Shown: positions 55,501 to 64,000 of the stretch, piece after piece
How positions within the stretch are numbered: the first letter of the stretch is position 1
How the letters are laid out: each line of letters begins with the position of its first letter
Assembly (NCBI RefSeq): GCF_021462225.1
Contig: NC_061805.1
Location: forward strand, 48,153,360 to 48,217,359
Length of the DNA stretch: 64,000 nt
Direction: 5' to 3'
Source: Girardinichthys multiradiatus
Taxonomy: Eukaryota > Chordata > Actinopteri > Cyprinodontiformes > Goodeidae
Made by a program: the position numbers and the translations under genes
The notes under the pieces: generated by a model
What the model was told of the DNA's origin: nothing
The model's input: only the letters and a program-made list of their open reading frames with translations
Database searches by the model: none

Positions 55501-57880
55501 TAAATATTTTGCAAAGCAGTGTGCTGAATTAGCTCTGAAATGGGTCAGGTCTTCCCGTTTAGAATGAAAATGAGTTTAGTGCTTGTATCCAAGCAGGACA
55601 GTTTGATTTATATGAGTCTGCACTGTTTCTATGGTCTGTAGATTTGGTTTGATTTGGTGTTTTTTCTTGGTTTGAGGTAGGTTGGTTTTAGTTAGGCACC
55701 TGTTGGCCTTAAACGGGCTTTGTTCTGTATTGTCACTATATATAGTCCTGGTTTTCCCAGTCTCACTGTCAGATCATCTGTTGCTTCTTTACATTGCTCA
55801 TGGTTCTAGTAACAATGTTCTGTTGGATTTCCTGTACTCAGCTTGCTATTAAGGTATTTGTGGTCAGAACCGAGTTCTACCACATTCTACATGCATTGTC
55901 AGCCACTTATTTACAAGTCCAAAGACTATTATTTTTAAGGAAAAAGATCTATCTTGATCTTCAAGAGTCTTAGGGACCTCAATCCCACTAAGTCGGGGCT
56001 CAAAATACTGCCAGGAAACCCCCTTAAAAAGTCTTCAAATGAGCAGATTATCAAAAACAAATAATAAAAAAAAAAGTCAGCTTCTCATACATATACTAAA
56101 CTTTACTGAATACAGATCAATGTTCTCAACATGAGTATTCTTGATCTCCCAAAAAAGTAGTGGGGCGGCAAGACATCAAGTAAATCTGAAAAGACAAACT
56201 TTGCGTGGAAAAACACAAAGTTTAGGCAACCAAATCCACTTGGTTAAGAAAGTTCTTAATGACCCACAAACAAACACACAAAAGAATTAAATTTAAAAAA
56301 ATGCAGAACTTGCTGGAGGGACTATAAATCCCTTATGGCCTTGGAACACCTTTGGATCCCTGAAAATGAGCTAAGAGTTTTGATGAGGAGAGGGCTTTTT
56401 TGTTCTAGAGCTGTTAACCCTGAGATCCGATCTTGAATAAGAGAAAAAGAATGGATGGTTTGACATGTTTCCAAAACAAACATGATGTAGAAATAAGAGT
56501 CTTCCCTCTGAAATGTATCTAACAGGAAATCACAAAAAAGTGCAGCTAAATAAATGTCTTTTTGTCTATCAACATAATGTAAGTTCGTATAATTTCTTGT
56601 ATAGATGCAAAGTCTGGTTCTTGTCATAATTTTGAAAACATGAACTTTTTGCTCTGTAAGATTTAGGATTGTGGCTCGGTAAATCACACAAATTCTTGGT
56701 GTGGTAACTATCTTCACAATTGGCTTTCACCTTGCTTTAAACTACTGGGTTTTTTTTTTCTCCCGATATATCCAGTTTACTTGTGACTTTATGTTGTGAC
56801 TAAATGAAATCCAGTCTAATTGGGTCCAAGAGGCATGAGCACAAATGCTTTCACCCATTGATTTCTATCTCTGCTTGGGCTCCCTTCACTTTATGCTTCA
56901 CCTCAGAAAATGTAAAACTTAATATGTTCTGGTGCTTCAGTTATCGGTCAAGCACTTCCTGTCGGCCATCAGCTTTCTCTCCAGGAAACACATTCCCTGT
57001 ATGCTCTCAAAGAGTCCCCACCATGCATGAAATACACTGATGCATCAAATTATAAGGTTTGTCAAGGCCGAAGGTCCAGTATTATATCTTAGATGCCCCA
57101 ATTCTGAGACACAAGTGGATTCGTTTTTTTCTTTAAAACGTGGATGAAAATTACGTTGTCTGTGCCAGACACATCCTTCTTCCCTTCCTAGATCAGATCT
57201 GACAGTGCTGTTGTGGCTGTTTCTACAGAAATACCATGCAATAATTAAAATATTTTTGGTAAACCACTTTTATTCCACAGTGAACCGCCTGTGTTTGCTA
57301 GAGTGAGATGTGATATATTTTAAGATGTGAGATCTCCTAGGACTGAACACTGAAAAAAAAGACTTTGTTGCTCGCCTATTTGGACATGTTTTATTGGACC
57401 CACTTCCCTTACTGTACTATGTGAGTGGTCACAAAGGCAGCTAGCTTCCCTGTCGGTGATGAAGAAAGCTTGAGCAGCTGGATGGCACCACACCCAGGCA
57501 CATGGACCAGTAAAAGTCTGAGAACCTGGATTTGGTGGAAACTGTGACGGTTTCTCAGCATGGGTTCCTGCTTCCCGAAGAATTTACCATGACTGTGTGA
57601 CATGTGCGCTCTACTCTTTCACTTTCCATAGTTACTGTGCTGAGCTCTATTGTTATCTCCAGGTAGTCATTTTCCTGAGTAAAGTCAACAGTCTCATTAT
57701 AGGGTTCACAAGAGCTGGATTATGAGCAATGGATGATATATATCATTAAAGAGTAAACAGCATCTGTATTTGTTTAGTATATAGTTATATATAGTTTTTA
57801 GTACAACATTTATTTCCAAAGTTAATGTTTAAGAATAAAACTAAAAACTTCAGGGTCAGGTAGGGTGTTTAAGGTGCTAT
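49516..57880. other. probable cfap299 intron; no gene recognised
   Basis: Mostly AT-rich. A GC- and CpG-richer patch lies at about 49960-50340, with overlapping frames on both strands but no similarity I can name. The remaining frames, such as 56717-56322 (-), look like chance frames. Confidence 0.45.
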
Positions 57881-58189
57881 CAGTCGAATTTAGCTGAGGA
57901 ATCTGGTACTGTCTGAATCCTTCACCTTCATAAATTCATACACAGACAGGAGGGAGCAATTCATCTTTTCCAGGATCAGAACCTTGATGTCAGACTTAGA
58001 GAGGCAGGCTCTGATCTGGACTGCTTCATACTGCCCTGCTAAGTCCAGATGCTGCTCTATTATGAGTTGAAGGTCATGGCTTGAAAGGGCGCAACAGAGC
58101 CACATAACACAAAAAAACTTATACCCTGAGGTTCCTGATCTAGACATCCTCACCTCAGCATGAACACCTGGACAATATGGTGGACTCTT

Positions 58190-58735
58190 TTTGTGGACTC
58201 TGCCCTAAAAGAAGGTCTGGTATCAGGCTTACAAGCTTCCCTCTGTTTCCTCTAAATATAATAATGGTCAATATGGCCAAAGACTTTCATCAGACCACAG
58301 GACACATCTTCAAGAATTAGTGCATTAGCAAACTGCAAGCTAACTTTTCATATCGTTTTTAGAGTAATTTTAGAGTGGTCTTTCAGTCTATGATGGTACA
58401 GGACTTGTTTAACTATGGATAATCAGACTCTCTCATTAGCCTTTGCCAGCATCTTCATAAGGTCTTCTGTTTTTGTTCTGAAGTTGATACAGAGATTTCC
58501 CACCACATGCTCATCTCTGGGATACAGGACCCATTCCCGTCCTGAACAGTATGATGCTGGACATTCCCATGTAATTTATACTTGCATATAATTGTTTGAA
58601 CACAACTTCAGGCTTCTGGAATAGTACCAAAAGATAAACCAGAGAGGTTCACAATTATCTTTCTGACAATCTTGCCTGATTTATTTTGGATTTCCCATGA
58701 TGTCACACAAGGAATCAGGATCAGAACATTTTTTA
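58190..58735 (-). mobile_element. Tc1-like relic
   Basis: Plus-strand phrases resemble the antisense of a Tc1-type gene: AAAGACTTTCATCAGACCAC, TCTGACAATCTTGCCTGA and TTTCCCATGATGTCACACAA. Heavily decayed; family assignment is tentative. Just left, 57890-58153 (-) holds an 87-codon frame of unknown origin. Confidence 0.45.
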
Positions 58736-58754
58736 TTGTCATTGTCACAAGTAC

Positions 58755-59085
58755 TCTGGGAGGAGCTCGGAGTAGAGCAACTGCTCCTCCACATCAAGAG
58801 GAGTCAGTTCAGGTGGCTCGGACATCTGTTTTGGATGCCTCTTAGATGCCTGCCTCGGGAGGTGTTCTAAGCACCTCCGATCGGGAGGAGGCCCAGGGGA
58901 TGGCCCAGGACATGCTGGAAGGACTATGTCTCTCAGCTGGCCTGGGAAGGCCTTGGGCTTCCCCCAGAGGAGCTGGAGGAGGTGTCTAGGGAAAGGAAAG
59001 TCTGGGCGTCTTTGCTTGTATTGCTGCTCCCGCAACCCAGTCCCGGAAAAGCAGAAGACGACGGATATGAGTACAAGTACAACGA
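58755..59085 (+). mobile_element. Rex3-like LINE 3' fragment
   Basis: AGGAGTCAGTTCAGGTGGCT, GGACTATGTCTCTCAGCTGG, CCCCCAGAGGAGCTGGAGGA and CAACCCAGTCCCGGAAAAGC match in order the end of the copy at 39220-40024, in the other orientation. It ends in short ACAAG/GAGTA-type repeats. Frames are damaged. 59086-59690 shows nothing further. Confidence 0.8.
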
Positions 59086-59694
59086 AACTGAAATAGTGTG
59101 TTTTAGGTGCTGCCCTAGAACACATCTAAAGGTGGGTCTCATTTTAACTCAAATGTTGTGAGTTAACCAGAAGCTTAAAATACAAAGCTTACATCGCCAT
59201 GACATCAACCTCTGCACTTCTCCTAATTGTTTAAAGACATCAAAACTAATTAAATAAAATCTCGTATTATTCTGGCATTTAGCAAATAACTGACCTAAAA
59301 CAGGAAATGTTTAGTCTGATTTAATGTCAGGCAGTGAGGAAAAACAGATTATGTCTTTTTATAAAGTGTGTGTAAATATCTGGTTTCAACTGCATATATA
59401 TTTAGAATATCCAAAATATACACAGCTGCTTCCAACCACAGAATAACATACTGTGATACCTGTTTCATCATTACTGAAATTTGGAGTTGATTTTTCCTGT
59501 CATCTGACTTTGAATAAATACAACTTAACTGAGTTCTTGGTTTGCCTTCATGACATCTATTAGTGTAGCATTCCCACACACACAGAGGAAGGATGCATTA
59601 CAGAAAGCAGTGACAGCTGGGTGTTAGTCCATATTCCATTTGACTGTTGCTCTGGAGACTAATTGTGCCATGACAGAGAGAGGTTAAAGGTCAA

Positions 59695-61020
59695 ATTCAA
59701 TTCAATTCAATTCAAAAATACTTTATTAATCCCAAAGGGAAATTAAATGTTGTTATAGCTCATATTATGAAGGTTTCCTCAAAGAGCCGTTGTAGATGCT
59801 GATGGCTGTGGGCAGGAAGGATCTCCTGTAGCGCTCCGTCTTACAGCAGATCTGAAGAAGCCTCTGACTGAAGACACTCTGTTGTTGTAGGACAGTCTCA
59901 TGAAGGGGATGCTCAGGGTTCTCCATAATGTTCTTCATTTTATGAAGAATCCTTCTTTCCACAATGATCTCCAGAGGTTCCAGAGGAGTCCCCAGAACAG
60001 AGCCAGCCTTTTTTATCAGCTTGTTGAGCTTTTTTAAGTCCCTGGCTCTGATGCTGCTTCCCCAGCAGATGATGGCAGAAGAGATCACACTTTCCACAAC
60101 AGACTTATAGAAGATATGCAGCATCTTGCTGCAAACACCAAAGGACCTAAGCTTCCTCAAGAAGTACAGTCTGCTCTGTCCCTTCTTGTAGATGGCTTCA
60201 CAGTTGCATCTCCACTCTAGTCTGTTGTCCAGGTGAACACCGAGGTATTTATACTCCTCCACCACCTCCACTTCTTCTCCCATGATAGAAATAGTTTTTG
60301 ACTTATTCCTGTTTCTCTTAAAATCTACAATCATCTCCTTTGTTTTAGTCACATTCAAAATGAGATGATTGTTTCCACACCATGACACAAAGCGATCCAC
60401 CACCTTCCTGTACTCAGCTTCTTGTCCATCTCTGATCCACCCGACGACTGCAGAATCATCCGAGTATTTCTGCAGATGACAGGAGTCTGTCTTGTACTGG
60501 AAGTCTGAGGTGTACAGAGTGAAAAGGAATGGTGAGAGTACAGTCCCCTGTGGTGCTCCTGTGCTGCTGACTACCTGGTTAGACTCATAACCCTTCAGTC
60601 TCACAAACTGTGGTCTGTTTGTCAGGTAGTCTTTGATCCAGGAGATTGTTGAGGCCTCCACCTGAGTCTGGAGTTTCTGACAAAGCAAATCAGGTTGGAT
60701 TGTATTAAATGCACTGGAGAAATCAAAGAACATGATCCTCACAGTGCTGCTGGCTTTGTCCAGATGACAGTGGGTTTGTTGAAGCAGGTGTATGATGGCA
60801 TCTTCAACTCCAACTCCACAGAGATAAGCAAACTGAAGGGGGTCCTGATGGTTTACTGTTTGCTTACTCAGGTGGGCCAACAGGAGTCTCTCTAGGACCT
60901 TCATGATGTGAGATGTCAGGGCAACAGGTCTATAGTCATTGAGGACTGATGGGTGAGTTTTCTTTGGTACCGGAACAAGACAGGAGGTCTTCCACAACAC
61001 CGGAATGCTGTTTGTCTGGA
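59695..61020 (-). mobile_element. 5'-truncated Rex1/CR1-like LINE with simple-repeat tail
   Basis: The right edge near 61020 cuts into the RT frame; the left end carries the 3' UTR stub and an AATTC-type tail (59695-59715). The 3' signature ACTTTATTAATCCCAAAGGG is shared with 21050. Family naming (Rex1 within CR1/L2-type LINEs) is from recall of RT motifs. Confidence 0.8.
59765..61000 (-). CDS. LINE reverse transcriptase domain, open 411-codon frame (partial ORF2)
   Basis: Copies LINE RNA into DNA at the nicked target. Uninterrupted over 411 residues. RT motifs: PVPKKTHPSVLNDYRPVALT at the start; motif A FFDFSSAFNTIQ (Asp93); motif B SSTGAPQGTVLSPFLF (145-160); motif C YSDD (179-182); then FVSWCGNNHLILNVTKTKEM and EYKYLGVHLDNRLEW. 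The endonuclease domain expected upstream is missing, so the copy is 5' truncated and cannot be autonomous. The lack of any stop suggests a young insertion. Confidence 0.85.
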   Translation of the reverse strand: MLWKTSCLVPVPKKTHPSVLNDYRPVALTSHIMKVLERLLLAHLSKQTVNHQDPLQFAYLCGVGVEDAIIHLLQQTHCHLDKASSTVRIMFFDFSSAFNTIQPDLLCQKLQTQVEASTISWIKDYLTNRPQFVRLKGYESNQVVSSTGAPQGTVLSPFLFTLYTSDFQYKTDSCHLQKYSDDSAVVGWIRDGQEAEYRKVVDRFVSWCGNNHLILNVTKTKEMIVDFKRNRNKSKTISIMGEEVEVVEEYKYLGVHLDNRLEWRCNCEAIYKKGQSRLYFLRKLRSFGVCSKMLHIFYKSVVESVISSAIICWGSSIRARDLKKLNKLIKKAGSVLGTPLEPLEIIVERRILHKMKNIMENPEHPLHETVLQQQSVFSQRLLQICCKTERYRRSFLPTAISIYNGSLRKPS

Positions 61021-61707
61021 AGAATACAAATAACCAGGCCTTAACACATGTTTAAAAACTAGATATATGATCTGATAACACTTTAATGGAAAGATGTATA
61101 ACAGTTCTTGACATTTTACAGCCTTTTCTCCTCTATTAAGTAATAATTTCTTATTTAAGAAGTGAATTATACAGATACAACATGGAAACAGATGATCCTT
61201 GATGTTGGTGGAACACTGCATAAATCTATCCAAACATATCAGCTTTGAGAACAAACAGTACAAAATGATTCAACCCTGAGGATCCGGCCAGTGAAGTATG
61301 TGCGTGCCATGTGTGAAAGTTAACAGAGATGACATGGTATGTTCCGGCTTACCAGCAAATCTTTATGGAGTCGGCAATCTGTGCTGTGATTGAAAAAAAA
61401 CAAAAACATCCCCACGACCCCGTTTAAAGCTCGGACACGATACCTCAAACCGGGCTCACCAGATCACTGTTGGAGCTGGAACAGCTTCTCTTTTGTATTA
61501 AAACTTAATAAAACGGGAGAGCAGAGCAAATATTTTCATAGCAGAAAATGAAGCCAGATGCACAGGTGCACCGCAGAGGCAGAGCATGGAGGCAACGTTG
61601 GTTTGGCTCCAGGACAGGCATGCGAAAGCTGATCTTTCATATGCAGTGGTTCTGTCTGTTGTCAAAGGCGCACAATGTTGGCAGCAGATTCAGGACATAA
61701 TTATTTA
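61021..61707. other. no feature recognised
   Basis: AT-rich with no recognisable gene or repeat family. Confidence 0.45.
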
Positions 61708-63279
61708 CACTGATCAAAAAAATAAAGGGAACACTCAAATAACACATTCTAGATCTGAATGAATGAAATATTCACATTGAATACTTTGTTCTGTACAAAG
61801 TTGAATGTGCTGACAACAAAATCACACAAAAATCATCAATGGAAATCAAATTTATTAACCAATGGAGGCCTGGATTTGGAGTCACACACAAAATTAAAGT
61901 GGAAAAACACACTAGAGGCTGATCCAATTTTGATGTAATGTCCTTAAAACAAGTCAAAATGAGGCCCAGTATTGCGTGTGGCCTCCATGTGTCTGTATGA
62001 CCTCCCTACAACGCCTGGGCATGCTCCTGATGAGACGGCGGATGGTCTCCTGAGGGATCTCCTCCCAGACCTGGACTAAAGCATCTGCCAACTCCTGGAC
62101 AGTCTGTGGTGCAACGTGACGTTGGTGGATGGAGCGAGACATGATGTCCCAGATGTGCTCAATCGGATTCAGGTCTGGGGAACAGGTGGGCCATTCCATA
62201 TCTTCAATGTCTTCATCTTGCAGGAACTGCTGACACACTCCAGCCACATGAGGTCTAGCATTGTCCTGCATTAGGAGGAACCCAGGGCCAACCGCACCAG
62301 CATATGGTTTCACAAGGGGTCTGAGGATCTCATCTCGGTACCTAATGGCGGTCAGGCTACCTCTGGCGAGCACACGGAGGGCCATGCGGCCCTCCAAAGA
62401 AATGGCACCCCACACCATTACTGACCCACTGCCAAACCGGTCATGCTGAAGGATGTTGCAGGCAGCAGATCGCTCTCCATGGTGTCTCCAGACTCTGTCA
62501 CGTCTGTCACATGTGCTCAGTGTGAACCTGCTTTCATATGTGAAGAGCACAGGGCGCCAGTGGTGAATTTGCCAATCCTGGTGTTCTCTGGCAAATGCCA
62601 AGCGTCCTGCACGGTGTTGGTCTGTGAGCACAACCCCCATTTGTGGACGTCGGGCCCTCATACCATCCTCATGGAGTCGGTTTCTAACCGTTTGTGCAGA
62701 CACATGCACATTTGTGGCCTGCTGGAGGTCATTTTGCAGGGTTCTGGCAGTGCTCCTCCTGTTCCTCCTTGCACAAAGGTGGAGGTAGTGGTCCTGCTGC
62801 TGGGTTGTTGCCCTCCTACGGCCTCCTCCACATCTCCTGGTTTACTGGCCTGTCTCCTGGTAGCGCCTCCAGGCTCTGGACACTACGCTGACAGACACAG
62901 CAAACCTTCTTGCCACAGCTCACATTGATGTGCCATCCTGGATGAACTGCACTACCTGAGCCACTTGTGTGGCTTGTAGAGTCCGTCTCATGCTACCACG
63001 AGTGTGAAAGCACCACCAACATTCAAAAGTGACCAAAACATCAGCCAGAAAGCATCGGTACTGAGAAGTGGTCTGTGGTCCCCACCTGCAGAACCACTCC
63101 TTTATTCTTGCTAATTGCCAAAGATTTCCCCCTGTTGTCTATTCCATTTGCACAACAGCATGTGAAATTGATTGTCAATCAGTGTTGCTTCCTAAGTGGA
63201 CAGTTTGATTTCATAGAAGTTTGATTTACTTGGAGTTATATTGTGTTGCTTAAGTGTTCCCTTTATGTTTTTAGCAGTG
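61708..63279 (-). mobile_element. Tc1-like DNA transposon, second family, complete ends
   Basis: TA flanks at 61706-61707 and 63280-63281. The ends are inverted: CACTGATCAAAAAAATAAAG left, and revcomp of the right end CACTGCTAAAAACATAAAGG. Different family from the copies in prkg2. Confidence 0.93.
61954..62991 (-). pseudogene. Tc1-like transposase, inactivated
   Basis: Reading from ATG 62991 gives [20 protein letters not shown], then a TGA at 62922-62920 and a TAA at 62844-62842; it is open afterwards to 61954. The helix-turn-helix part is followed by [17 protein letters not shown]. The first catalytic Asp, expected in FTDES, reads FTYES (TAT at 62538-62536). The second ([10 protein letters not shown]) and the Glu (NPIEHIWD) are kept. 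The first stop is a CGA-to-TGA type change, as expected from CpG decay. About 346 codons in all, normal for Tc1. Confidence 0.9.
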
Positions 63280-63281
63280 TA

Positions 63282-64000
63282 TAGCAGCATTTCAATAAGA
63301 TGCCTAAATCAGAAACATTTGTTGAAATAATAAAGATAAAGCAAAGGCTGACTAAAGACCCGGGACCAAAGAGAGGCAACGATGAAGAGCCAGAGGAGGG
63401 GCACAGGCAGTGTATAAACAGATGGCCACTTTGCTGGTGAACATTAAATAGACATCAGAGATGCTGTAGGCACATCTGGACTGGCAGGAAGCAGCAGGCA
63501 TGGAGCTGCAGATCTGGGAGTGAACTAGACAAGGTTCAGGACCTCAGTATGTGTGGAAGTGTCTACAGTTTCTGCCTTAAAACTCTCCTATTTACCTCCA
63601 TCAATGTACTGCATCATTTTGAAATTGAGTTTCTAAAATTAAAGTGAAAATACTTGTCCAGGCTGAGGTTACAGCAGCTCAAACACTGAGTTTCACGTCT
63701 GTATATAAAACATTTTCACAGTTTAAACCTCATAGTTAAAGTTATGTCAGTGAGATCTGTTTGGATTTTCTACCACCTCTGTTGATGGTTGGAAAAAAGA
63801 ACATATATTAAATTATATTTCTGCTCTCCCAGCAGAAATATGCAGCCTGGACTGTGGCAATGTCACTGTTGGGTCTTTTGTGGTGAGGAAAGAGCTGAGA
63901 CTTCAAGCAAAGTTCTTGAATTACCCGTCAGTCTTCGTTCCAACCCCATGTTTATAAGGAATAGATCATGGCCAATAAAACGACATCTCTGATACAAGCA
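63282..64000. other. no feature recognised
   Basis: AT-rich sequence. The frame 63789-63992 (+) has no similarity I can name. Confidence 0.45.

Noticed and set aside
1..64000. Bacterial-type systems, CRISPR arrays, rRNA or functional tRNA genes
   Set aside because: None seen. The tRNA-like boxes belong to SINEs, and the window is a vertebrate gene locus with transposons.

Overview
The window is vertebrate genomic DNA, almost certainly from a ray-finned (teleost) fish. The genes are split by GT-AG introns, and the background is full of fish-type transposons: Tc1-like elements with TA target duplications, Rex3/RTE, Rex1-like, L2 and L1 retroposons, hAT-like elements and tRNA-derived SINEs. There are no operons, CRISPR arrays or other prokaryotic features.

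Layout. Positions 1336-17679 (+) carry the last 13 coding exons of prkg2, the type II cGMP-dependent protein kinase: the cGMP-binding domain B, the whole kinase domain and the AGC tail (457 residues, no break). The 5' half of the gene lies left of the window. Its introns hold two nearly identical Tc1-like elements in opposite orientation (6343-7954 and 15142-16743), a hAT-like element of about 2.1 kb with a C/A-rich core (8070-10194), and older L2, L1 and Tc1 relics. Positions 17.8-27.1 kb are the convergent intergenic region, with decayed repeats and a perfect 42-bp inverted repeat. Positions 36019-27096 (-) are a complete three-exon bmp3 (462 aa). From 36 to 47 kb lies bmp3 upstream DNA with a Rex3 insertion flanked by an unusual 86-bp direct duplication, a cluster of palindromic MITEs, a degenerate ~300-bp tandem repeat and a broken L2 element. 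At 47319-47227 (-) is what I read as the last coding exon of cfap299 (C4orf22 homologue). The rest, to 64 kb, would be cfap299 intron and holds Tc1 relics, a CCAT microsatellite, a Rex3 3' fragment, a 5'-truncated LINE with a 411-codon open reverse transcriptase frame, and a Tc1-like element with a mutated catalytic residue. I found no further cfap299 exon there.

How the parts fit. The order and orientation prkg2 (+), bmp3 (-), cfap299 (-) matches the human 4q21 order CFAP299-BMP3-PRKG2 as I know it, so this is an ancestral vertebrate linkage block. PKG-II phosphorylates substrates in response to cGMP and acts in cartilage growth; BMP3 is a secreted modulator of BMP signalling in bone. Their linkage is shared ancestry and does not show a joint pathway. 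I saw no convincing new biological system. The notable items are transposon biology: the 86-bp duplication, templated mutations that perfect palindromes, inverted Tc1 copies flanking kinase exons, and nested insertions.
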